Below are positions 46,503-54,317 of a stretch of 64,000 nt of DNA, piece by piece (the first letter of the stretch is position 1; each line of letters begins with the position of its first letter). Position numbers and translations under genes: made by a program. The notes under the pieces are model-generated. The model saw only the letters and a list, made by a program, of their open reading frames with translations. It did not search any database and had not been told where the DNA came from. Source of the stretch: Bacteroidota bacterium (GTDB taxonomy: Bacteria > Bacteroidota > Bacteroidia > 2-12-FULL-35-15); assembly GCA_947504725.1 (NCBI GenBank), contig CANNHN010000003.1:338945-402944 (forward strand), given 5' to 3'.

Positions 46503-46967
46503 ATGAAATACAAACGGTTAGAAAGTTCTGAATTAAAAGAATTAGAAAGGGAGTTCATTCATTTTCTTTCATCAGCGCAAATTACTGGGCCTGATTGGGA
46601 AAAGATGAAAGAAGTTGAACTGGAAAGGGCTGAAGAGTTGATTGATGTTTTTAGTGATTTGGTGTATGAGAAAGTAATGAGTAAAATAGAGTTCTTAGAA
46701 TTCAGAGACCACAAGTCGCTTAATATATTTCATCTTGCGAATGATAAGATATATTTACTAGGTATAAGAGTAAAAGAGAATCACGATTTAGATTTAATCT
46801 CAGATAATCTATTTGAACAATGGAATCAAGGTAAAATCACATCAATAAATCTTGTTAAAACAGAAAGGGAATATATTAAAGAAAGAGGATTAGAAGTATT
46901 TGATTTAATACAGACCGGTTGTTTTATTACGGATGATAGATTATTTAATCTATTGAAAAAAGTATAA
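46503..46967 (+). CDS. DUF6495-like conserved protein
   Basis: A 154-residue soluble protein without signal peptide: MKYKRLESSELKELEREFIH, then FLSSAQITGPDWEKMK, ELIDVFSDLVYEKVMSKIEF, and a beta-rich second half. The start pattern fits a family of about 150-160 residues conserved in Bacteroidota (DUF6495 as far as I recognise it); no function is known. It is divergent from pepT, with 72 bp between, and ends one base before the convergent small secreted gene. Confidence 0.65.
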   Translation: MKYKRLESSELKELEREFIHFLSSAQITGPDWEKMKEVELERAEELIDVFSDLVYEKVMSKIEFLEFRDHKSLNIFHLANDKIYLLGIRVKENHDLDLISDNLFEQWNQGKITSINLVKTEREYIKERGLEVFDLIQTGCFITDDRLFNLLKKV

Positions 46968-46968
46968 A

Positions 46969-47205
46969 TTAACTGCGAGATGTAGAAGTGCGAGCTACTT
47001 TGCCTGCTTTTTTTAAACTTCCATTATTGCTATTTAATGCTGGAGATGGAATCATTTTAAAAATAACAATGTTGCTTTTAGTAGTAATAGTGGAGTCGCT
47101 ACCTTTAGGAGTAGGTTTGCTCAAGTCGCCAGTGTTTTTTGAAAAACCGTAATTGGCAATCAATGTAAATAATGTTGAAAGGATGATTTTTGAAAAGGTG
47201 TTCAT
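46969..47205 (-). CDS. Small secreted protein, unknown
   Basis: A 78-residue protein with a signal peptide (MNTFSKIILSTLFTLIANYG, cleavage near GFSK) and a short Ser/Thr/Lys-rich mature part ending KAGKVARTSTSRS. No family is recognised. It is convergent with the DUF6495-like gene (one base apart), and lies downstream of the M43 protease gene behind its terminator. Small size and low complexity leave some doubt, but the signal peptide is clean. Confidence 0.5.
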   Translation of the reverse strand: MNTFSKIILSTLFTLIANYGFSKNTGDLSKPTPKGSDSTITTKSNIVIFKMIPSPALNSNNGSLKKAGKVARTSTSRS

Positions 47206-47295
47206 TTTCTTGATTCTTTATATTCAAAAAAAATATTTGTAAATAAACAATGCGTTAATTTTATAGACTAATAACTCATTTTCAATCAAAATGTA

Positions 47296-47324
47296 AAAAA
47301 AAAGGGGGCGTTAGCCCCCTTTTT
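47296..47324 (-). terminator. Terminator of the M43 protease gene
   Basis: AAAGGGGGC gtta GCCCCCTTT with A tract on one side and T tract on the other; lies 4 bp after the stop codon of the protease on the minus strand. Confidence 0.9.
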
Positions 47325-47327
47325 AAT

Positions 47328-50093
47328 TTATTCAGATATAACTAATTTTTTAGTAACGGTAGAATTATCAATTGAAACTTTGATAAAATAAATACCATTT
47401 TGTAGATTCAATTCTTGTTTAGAAATTTGGAAAGTATAGTCACCTTCAGTTTGACCAAGGTTGTTTACTGCCATAATTTGTTTACCTAAAACATCTACCA
47501 AACTTATTTTAACATCACCTTTTTTCTTCACAGAATATGAAAGGGTTGTAGTTTGGTTTGCAGGGTTAGGGAAGATTGAAACGTTAGATGCGTCAAGTGC
47601 ATTTTCATTAACACCTAAAACACCAGTCATATTAATGTCATCCAAATAAATGCTGTTTGATTCAAATCCTGTAGTGTACTCAAATTTAAAACGAGTATTT
47701 GCAGAAAGTGCTCCAGCTGGAACGGTAACCGTTTTTAAAGCCCATTCCGTTGTAGAAGCAGGAATGTATTCTTCTGGGTGATAACCGTTGTTAATTAAAG
47801 ATGTTGTAGCTGTACCAGCTCCAGCAAAAGTTCTGATCGTACTCCATGTTGCACCGCAAGTAGTTGAATAAGATAAAACTAGTTTGTCGTTCATGTCAGC
47901 AGCAGCAGTTGCATGCGTTGCAGCAGCAATTCTGAATTCAAGTACAGGAGATGTAATAAATGATAAGTTATAAGATGGAGAAATTAATTGATCTACATCA
48001 TATGCGTAGTTATAATATGGATTCATCATTACACTATGAGTTCCACTATATCCAGCAGCACTTGAATACCACCATGTTCTCAAGTTGTTATCCAAATCAT
48101 TGCTTTTCCATAGAGAAAAATAATCAGAAGAATTTTCAAAATCTTCAGAATAAGTATTGGAAACCTGAGCAAAAGCATCAGAAACATAAATGTAATTCGT
48201 TTTTGTCAATGAAACTGGAGGCATACCAGCAACTGTAATAGTTAATGTAACATCGTATGCACCTGGAGTGTTATATGTAACAACTGGAGTTGCAGCAGTT
48301 GAAGTTCCTGTTCCTACTGATCCTGGGAAAGACCAACTTTGAGTTGTTGGAAGAGAAGTATAAGTTGTTGTACCTAGTATCCCAGTAAGGTTGAAAACAT
48401 TTTTAGTAAATGTTACAGTGTTACCTGGGCAAATAGTTGTTCTATTTGCATAGAATTCAGGAGTAACAGCACAAGTATCCGTTAAATCATCTACACCAGT
48501 AGCAATTAAATTTGAGGTAATCCACAAGTTGTTTCTAGCAGAAAGTGTGTAATCTAATGCCGAACGCATACGTATTTTTTGATCTACTGTATACATTTTA
48601 GAGCAATAAGAATACTCCATATAGTTTTCAACGTTTTCAACAATACCATGTGTTCCAGTAAAGCCAATGTTGTCTATTCCAAATGATCCTGTGCTATCCT
48701 CAGCATTCCATCCATAAATGCGGAATGTTCTAGATGTGTTGTTGATGTTTGTAAATGCAGCACCACTTAATGTGATTTTGCTACCAACCATTGAAATTGT
48801 AGTATCAGTATTTATAAAAAATACGTTTCCTGATTGTACACTTAAATTCGGATTTGAAGGAGTGATTGTTGCAGATAAATTTGAAAAATAACTATCAGCG
48901 TTAGAGCGCACAGCAAATGTTCTGATTCCGTTTGTGTCACGCTTTACATTAAATGTAATTCCAGTCATTGTTAATGCTTGCGCTAAATCTGGAGTTATCG
49001 TAAATTGGTAATATTTTCCAGTATTGATTGCTCCAGTTAAACCAGCAAAAGATGTTTCACCATTTAGTGCACCATTATCCCAATCTGAAAATTCAAACAT
49101 GGACGCTGATTCAGAGTTTGTAGATACACCAACAGCCACTGGGCTAGTAAATGTTATAGCAGAATCAGTTGCTTCAGGAGCAGCAGACGGGTCTGTTGTT
49201 CCTGATGTTGTAGTTACACTTCCAAAAGTGTAAGAACCTGTTAATGCTTTTGAATCACAGTTGAAATCAAATCTGTTTCCACAGCTCAAGTGACCTTCTG
49301 TAGTTGGTGTGTCATTTACACCTTCGTCACCGCAAGATACTTCAGGCTCATTGGTGGATCCCCAAACGTGTGGCAAGTTTAGCCAGTGTCCAACCTCATG
49401 TGTTAATGCTCTTGAGTTTGTAATGTTAGCTGTTCCAATGCTTCCTATGTATTGGTGGATAATAATAATTCCATCAAATGGTTCCATGTACCATGGGTCT
49501 GAACCAGAAGGATAATATGCATATCCAGCTGTTCCAACGCTTTCCATTGTTTTGATAACCCATACGTTTAAGTATTTGCTACGTGGCCAAGCATTTAACT
49601 TTGATGCATCATTTGCATTTTCAGTTTTGTGAGAATAAATTCTATCAATACCATTTGTACAATTTCCGTCAGGATCTAATTGTGCTAAACGAAATTCAAT
49701 TTTTGAATCTGTTGCAAGTGGCTGAAATGGCGCAACGATTGCAGACGTATCAGCATTTCTTTTTCTAAAATCACGATTAAGGATATTTACTTGATCCATA
49801 ATCTGCGCATCAGAAATGTTTTCAGTTCCGTTTGTATGAATAATATGAAAAACAATTGGAATAATAAAAATGTGATTTGGATCAACAGAAGCTGATCTGT
49901 TTTCCTTTATTTGTTTCTCCAGTATAGCGTTGTAATCGGCTTCTGCTTTTGCTATCTCAGGGTGCTGAGCTAACAATTTATTATGCATTTGAGTTGTTCC
50001 GCATTTGTATTCGCCTTGAGCTAATACACTGTTATTGCTTACAAAGCAAAAAGCAGAACCTAAAAATAGATAAGTAAGTAGATTTTTTTTCAT
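47328..50093 (-). CDS. Secreted M43-family zinc metalloprotease with T9SS sorting domain
   Basis: A 921-residue protein: signal peptide (MKKNLLTYLFLGSAFCFVSN), propeptide-like region, then a pappalysin-type catalytic domain with HEVGHWLNLPHVWG (His232, Glu233, His236, His242) and the Met-turn ENYMEYSYC (Met492). Between these, at about 283-485, sits an inserted beta-sandwich-like domain (TFGSVTTTSGTTDPSAAPEA, FGIDNIGFTG) that normal M43 enzymes lack. A PKD-like domain (about 545-645), a MAM/jelly-roll-like domain (about 650-830) and a type A sorting domain (IFPNPANQTTTLSY, NGIYFIKV) follow. Expected role: extracellular protein degradation. It has its own terminator. Confidence 0.88.
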   Translation of the reverse strand: MKKNLLTYLFLGSAFCFVSNNSVLAQGEYKCGTTQMHNKLLAQHPEIAKAEADYNAILEKQIKENRSASVDPNHIFIIPIVFHIIHTNGTENISDAQIMDQVNILNRDFRKRNADTSAIVAPFQPLATDSKIEFRLAQLDPDGNCTNGIDRIYSHKTENANDASKLNAWPRSKYLNVWVIKTMESVGTAGYAYYPSGSDPWYMEPFDGIIIIHQYIGSIGTANITNSRALTHEVGHWLNLPHVWGSTNEPEVSCGDEGVNDTPTTEGHLSCGNRFDFNCDSKALTGSYTFGSVTTTSGTTDPSAAPEATDSAITFTSPVAVGVSTNSESASMFEFSDWDNGALNGETSFAGLTGAINTGKYYQFTITPDLAQALTMTGITFNVKRDTNGIRTFAVRSNADSYFSNLSATITPSNPNLSVQSGNVFFINTDTTISMVGSKITLSGAAFTNINNTSRTFRIYGWNAEDSTGSFGIDNIGFTGTHGIVENVENYMEYSYCSKMYTVDQKIRMRSALDYTLSARNNLWITSNLIATGVDDLTDTCAVTPEFYANRTTICPGNTVTFTKNVFNLTGILGTTTYTSLPTTQSWSFPGSVGTGTSTAATPVVTYNTPGAYDVTLTITVAGMPPVSLTKTNYIYVSDAFAQVSNTYSEDFENSSDYFSLWKSNDLDNNLRTWWYSSAAGYSGTHSVMMNPYYNYAYDVDQLISPSYNLSFITSPVLEFRIAAATHATAAADMNDKLVLSYSTTCGATWSTIRTFAGAGTATTSLINNGYHPEEYIPASTTEWALKTVTVPAGALSANTRFKFEYTTGFESNSIYLDDINMTGVLGVNENALDASNVSIFPNPANQTTTLSYSVKKKGDVKISLVDVLGKQIMAVNNLGQTEGDYTFQISKQELNLQNGIYFIKVSIDNSTVTKKLVISE

Positions 50094-50289
50094 TATCGTG
50101 TTGATTTGTTGATAGTAAATTTGTAATTACACAAAGGCAATATTAAGCATAAAAACATTAAAAAGAAAGCTTTGTTTAGTAAACTATATCATTTTTTATT
50201 AAGCGGTTGATTTTAAGGGAAATCTGGTAGGAAAAGGGAGGAAAAAGGGATATTTGAATTTGCCCCCTTTTCACCAAATTAAAGAAATT

Positions 50290-52716
50290 CTAGAATTGAG
50301 CTTTCAAGGAAAGGATGAAATTCCTTCCCGGAGAGCTTATTCCAGATGAATATGGTCGATAAAGCTGGTCGGTAATATTTTCAACTCCTGCATTTATTGA
50401 AACATACGTATTTATATAATATCCAACTTTTAGATTTAGTGAATACCAAGCGGGTACAAAAGGCAATCCATTAGAGTCTTTTGCAAAAGAAGCATTGTCA
50501 GTTCTGTCTACTAAAGGTAAGTCGTTGTAATCCATTTTACTGTTATACATAGCATATAGATCTATTTTTATCTTTTTTGCAAGGTATGTCAAGTGTGTGC
50601 TTCCAAACAAAGGAGCTACGTGGGGTTTGGGATAATAAAGTAAACTGTCCTCACTTTGCTCTTCGCCTTTTTGATAGCTAATTGTGCTTTTAAAGCCAAA
50701 CCCTTTTCCGAAACTAATTTCAATACCTCCTTGTATTCCATAAACATAGGCTTGAGTAATGTTTTGTACGGCCATTACTTGACTCAATTGTCCATCATAC
50801 ATAATACTGTCTTGCCCATTATAGTTGAAAGCTCCTCTAGCCATCGCATCTTTCATTATAGTATAATATGCCGCCATATCAATTTTTACAAATCGTCCGA
50901 GTGTTTTAACGGTGCCAATTTCTCCGTTGTATGCGAATTCTGGCTTCAGATTAGCGTTTGCAACAACTACAGTTCCGGGTTGTGAATCAAACACTTTTCC
51001 CATATCATCAATATTAGGAGCTCTGAAACCCGAAGATACGTTTGTATAAAGTTGCCAAGTTGTGTTTGGATTAAATACGATTCCTAAGCTGCCATTCAAA
51101 GCTCCGTTATTGTTTTCGGCATGTACAAATGGGAAGGGGAATTGTGTGGTATCAAAATCTGCAGTTATCATATACTGCGTATAACGTACTCCAATATTGG
51201 CAATCCATTTCGGGTGTAATTTGTATTTCAGATTTAAATATGCACCATAGGCTTGCCAAGTGGATCCATCCGGATATCGAGTGTTGGTTGGTTCTTCAAC
51301 AAGCGTTTCTATGTGAACTCTGTTGGCTTTTGAGCCCACAAGATTGTAAATGCCCTCTAAACCATAAAACAAAGTTGCTTTTTCATTTAGTTTTTTATCT
51401 AAGTCTACATTCAAAGAATAAGCGTCAACGGTTTCGGTTTGATTACGGAGTTTTTTGTTGTTGAATCTTCTGTCGTGTCGACTTTCTTCATAGTTCTGCA
51501 TAGAAAATGAAATCCGAAATTGGTCATATACTTTCGTTTTTTTAGTGCTGATTATTCCTAAACGATTCATCATCCATTTTTGGGGACCATAATACCACTC
51601 TGCATTATCCAAAACTCCATTTGTGTTTGCATCCAAATACAAACGATCGTAACGAGGTGCATTTGATGTTGCCGAATAATGAAATGCGTATTCGATTTCA
51701 AATTTTTTGTTTGGTTGAAAAAGAATTTTCTGCATTAAGTTCAATTGACTAAATCCAGAACCAACTTGAAGGGTAGAATCATTGTTCACAAACATGGAGT
51801 CTTTGCCATCAACTGTTTCAACATAAGAAGGGCGTAAAAAATAATTGTTCCCATAAGTCCCTGTTCTTAAGTCATCGTAATCGGAATAGGTAACACTTGT
51901 TAAAAATGCCCATTTTTTTAGTCCAATGTTAAAATCAAAATGCCCCGTTTTTTCTGTATTTGCACTTGAATATCTTCCAAATGCACTTCCTGTAAGTGAC
52001 ATTTTGCGAGCACTATCTGTTGTCGTTTTTGGTTTTAATGTGTGAAAGTCCATTACCCCACCAATAGCATCACTGCCATACATTACAGCACCTGGGCCGA
52101 AAAGAATTTCCGTGCTTTCAATGGAAGAAGCATCAATTGAAATAACATTTTGCAAATTCCCTGCTCTAAAAATGGCGTTGTTCATCCGTATTCCATCCAC
52201 AACAATCATTACCCTGTTGGTTGCAAATCCTCTTAAATTAGGTGATCCACCTGCAAGTTGGCTTTTTTGAATAAAAACATAACCACTTGTCTCTAATACA
52301 TCTGCAGATGTTTGCGAGTTTTGAAATGCAATATTTTTCTTCGTTATTTTTTCTATTCTGTTGGGAGTTTCAATTTTATCTTCTTCCCATCGGTTGGATG
52401 AAACAGTAATAGCGGCAAGTGAAATAGGGCTTTCCGATAATTCAAGTTTGAATTTTTTTGATTCAAGGGTTTTGTAATCGGATGATACAAGTGCATAGCC
52501 AACTATTTTGAAGAAGATGGTGTCAGCAGTTTTAAATGTGGATATTTCAACTTGTCCCTTGCTATTTGTTGCACTAGATAATTTTGGTTGATTTGAAAAA
52601 ACAATCACACCCGGTATTGTTTCTCGTGTAGTTTTATCAACTACTGTAATCGTTTGAGCTGTTGCTATTAATGTATATAACATAAATACAACAGACAGAA
52701 TCTGTTTGCTATTCAT
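50290..52716 (-). CDS. TonB-dependent outer-membrane receptor (heme/hemoglobin-receptor-like plug)
   Basis: An 808-residue receptor. Signal peptide (MNSKQILSVVFMLYTLIATA), a CarboxypepD_reg-like domain (about 21-105), then the plug with GGSPNLRGFATNRVMIVVDG and IRMNNAIFRAGNLQNVISID, GPGAVMYGSDAIGG, and a barrel ending in the standard RPYSSGISSPGRNFILSLKAQF-type strand. The plug wording RGFxxNRVxxVVDGxRMNNAI is that of the hemoglobin/heme/transferrin receptor group, so iron or heme, or another metal chelate, is a likely substrate. A small anchored partner gene lies 79 bp upstream. Confidence 0.9.
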   Translation of the reverse strand: MNSKQILSVVFMLYTLIATAQTITVVDKTTRETIPGVIVFSNQPKLSSATNSKGQVEISTFKTADTIFFKIVGYALVSSDYKTLESKKFKLELSESPISLAAITVSSNRWEEDKIETPNRIEKITKKNIAFQNSQTSADVLETSGYVFIQKSQLAGGSPNLRGFATNRVMIVVDGIRMNNAIFRAGNLQNVISIDASSIESTEILFGPGAVMYGSDAIGGVMDFHTLKPKTTTDSARKMSLTGSAFGRYSSANTEKTGHFDFNIGLKKWAFLTSVTYSDYDDLRTGTYGNNYFLRPSYVETVDGKDSMFVNNDSTLQVGSGFSQLNLMQKILFQPNKKFEIEYAFHYSATSNAPRYDRLYLDANTNGVLDNAEWYYGPQKWMMNRLGIISTKKTKVYDQFRISFSMQNYEESRHDRRFNNKKLRNQTETVDAYSLNVDLDKKLNEKATLFYGLEGIYNLVGSKANRVHIETLVEEPTNTRYPDGSTWQAYGAYLNLKYKLHPKWIANIGVRYTQYMITADFDTTQFPFPFVHAENNNGALNGSLGIVFNPNTTWQLYTNVSSGFRAPNIDDMGKVFDSQPGTVVVANANLKPEFAYNGEIGTVKTLGRFVKIDMAAYYTIMKDAMARGAFNYNGQDSIMYDGQLSQVMAVQNITQAYVYGIQGGIEISFGKGFGFKSTISYQKGEEQSEDSLLYYPKPHVAPLFGSTHLTYLAKKIKIDLYAMYNSKMDYNDLPLVDRTDNASFAKDSNGLPFVPAWYSLNLKVGYYINTYVSINAGVENITDQLYRPYSSGISSPGRNFILSLKAQF

Positions 52717-52794
52717 AAATTTGAATTAAAATAATTTAACATCAATCAACTTTTAATAAGTCGATTTATAAATAAAAATGTGTTGCTAGCTATT

Positions 52795-53322
52795 TTAACA
52801 GCGGGGAGGTGGAGTAGAGATCAAAACATCAACGGATGTATATGATTTTGTGAAGTGTTTGAAATTGGATGATGAAGAGTCATGAAATAGACTAGAAATA
52901 AGCTCTTCAAAAAAATAAGTCTTAACAATATTGTCTGCATTCTTTTTTGAAGAATCACTTTTAGAATTTTTAGTGTGTTCTATTTGTTTTAATATTTGTA
53001 CTTCGAGATTTTGAAATAATTTCTTTTCCTGTTTATCGTTAATACAATAAAATGTTGTTTCATTATTGTTGCTTGAACTTTTAACAATATCAAACATTTG
53101 ATTGTGATAAATAAATTCTTTATTGTTTTCAATCCAGTGAATAGTATTGATATCGGAATTTAAAAATGTAATAACTGTAAGTTCATCGTTTTGGAGGCTA
53201 AGTTTGATTTCCTTCTTGATTTCTTTTTTGATTTCAATTTGAGCTATTTTAAAAAACACGTAATAGCCTGTAGTGTTAAACAAGAAGATTCCTAATAATA
53301 CTATGGAGATTGCCTTTTTCAT
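52795..53322 (-). CDS. Small membrane-anchored partner of the TonB-dependent receptor
   Basis: A 175-residue protein from the ATG at 53322; an upstream ATG at 53343 lies within the promoter region and is rejected. One N-terminal helix (MKKAISIVLLGIFLFNTTGY) with a conserved-looking YYVFF end, a Lys/Glu-rich segment (KKEIKKEIKLSL), a beta-rich domain (NKEFIYHNQMFDIV, TTFYCINDKQEKKLF) and a C-terminus ending STPPPRC. Proteins of this build are often found before TonB receptors in Bacteroidota. Function unknown; the terminal PPPRC is notable. Confidence 0.6.
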   Translation of the reverse strand: MKKAISIVLLGIFLFNTTGYYVFFKIAQIEIKKEIKKEIKLSLQNDELTVITFLNSDINTIHWIENNKEFIYHNQMFDIVKSSSNNNETTFYCINDKQEKKLFQNLEVQILKQIEHTKNSKSDSSKKNADNIVKTYFFEELISSLFHDSSSSNFKHFTKSYTSVDVLISTPPPRC

Positions 53323-53331
53323 TTTAATAAA

Positions 53332-53362
53332 CAAATATAACATTTACTATTCGAAAATCAAA
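53332..53362 (-). promoter_or_regulatory. Promoter of the receptor-partner operon
   Basis: Minus strand TTTG at 53362-53359, then 19 bp, then TATATTTG at 53339-53332: a perfect Bacteroidota promoter. The ATG at 53322 is only 9 bp after the -7 box, so the leader would be a few bases long. Confidence 0.7.
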
Positions 53363-53432
53363 CTCTGTCTTTTTGTCGTTTTTCTACTTTGGTATAAACA
53401 TTGACTCTGGAAAACTGTTATATTTAATCATT

Positions 53433-54134
53433 ATGCGAAATACGACCTCAAAACTATTCTTCAGCTTTTTATATCCTTCCTTGTTTGTGATTGTGCTTTG
53501 GGGTGTTAAATTATTTGAAATAGTAGAACAGGTTAATTTGTCGTGGTATGGTTTGTATCCTAGAAGGGTGGATGGACTCATTGGAATTTTTACCGCTCCA
53601 TTGTTGCATGGTGATTTACCACATTTAATTTCGAATACTTTTCCTTTGTTGGTTTTAGGGCCAATCATTTTCTATTTTTATAGATCCATCGCTTTCAATG
53701 TTTTCTTTTGGGTTTATATTATGACAGGAGTTTGGGTGTGGGCTGCTGGAGGTGATGCTTACCATATTGGGGCTAGTGGAATCATTTATGGCTTTATTAC
53801 CTTCTTGTTTTTTAGCGGTATTTTCAGAAAAGACACAAGGCTTTTAGCATTGTCATTATTTGTAACATTTTTATACGGTTCAGCTATTTGGGGCGTTTTG
53901 CCATATCAAAAGGGAATTTCATGGGAATCGCATATGCTTGGATCTTTGGCAGGATTAATTACTGCTTATAACTTCCGTAAGGAAGGTCCGCCTCCTCGCA
54001 AATACGACTTTGGTGATGACGAAGAAAATGAAAAAATTGATGTCAGTGGCGATGACCAAGTAATACATGAAGAAGAGCCTCCCAATCAAATTAATGTCAA
54101 TTATACTTTTATTGAAAAGGATAAAGAAGAATAA
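53433..54134 (+). CDS. Rhomboid-family intramembrane serine protease
   Basis: A 233-residue membrane protein from the ATG at 53433, chosen because the 60 upstream bases in frame start only with TTG. Six helices are likely. Catalytic Ser115 in HIGASGIIYG and His167 in WESHMLGSLAG are present, with the oxyanion His/Asn in DLPHLISNTFP (His64, Asn68). The acidic C-terminal tail (DDEENEKIDVSGDD) is cytosolic. Substrates unknown. Divergent from the receptor operon. Confidence 0.92.
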   Translation: MRNTTSKLFFSFLYPSLFVIVLWGVKLFEIVEQVNLSWYGLYPRRVDGLIGIFTAPLLHGDLPHLISNTFPLLVLGPIIFYFYRSIAFNVFFWVYIMTGVWVWAAGGDAYHIGASGIIYGFITFLFFSGIFRKDTRLLALSLFVTFLYGSAIWGVLPYQKGISWESHMLGSLAGLITAYNFRKEGPPPRKYDFGDDEENEKIDVSGDDQVIHEEEPPNQINVNYTFIEKDKEE

Positions 54135-54149
54135 TTCAGAAAATGTACG

Positions 54150-54225
54150 CACTTCGATAATGTCTGCTTCAACGCAGAATGCTCAGTGTGACATTTAGGA
54201 CGTCAGGCTGAGCGGAGTCGAAGAC
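54150..54225. repeat. Dispersed palindromic intergenic repeat (rhomboid-abcF spacer)
   Basis: CACTTCGA (54150-54157) and GCTCAGTGTGAC (54181-54192) face the arm GTCAGGCTGAGCGGAGTCGA (54202-54221). The two halves are inverted versions of one sequence and can fold into a hairpin. The arm recurs at 58412-58435 and, inverted, inside the ABC-F gene at 55985-56008. Confidence 0.75.
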
Positions 54226-54265
54226 TTCATTATTATTTACTATATGTCCAAAGCTTAATTTTACC

Positions 54266-54273
54266 TACCTTTG
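54266..54273 (+). promoter_or_regulatory. -7 box of the ABC-F gene
   Basis: TACCTTTG, a perfect TAnnTTTG box, 44 bp before the GTG start. No clear TTG at -33. Confidence 0.6.
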
Positions 54274-54317
54274 CGCCTTCTAAAAATAAATTTAGAAGTT
54301 TAATTACCCTATTCGTT

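Noticed and set aside
53323-53343. Longer start (ATG 53343) for the receptor partner
   Set aside because: The codons would fall within the -7 box of a perfect promoter and add seven residues in front of a clean signal anchor.
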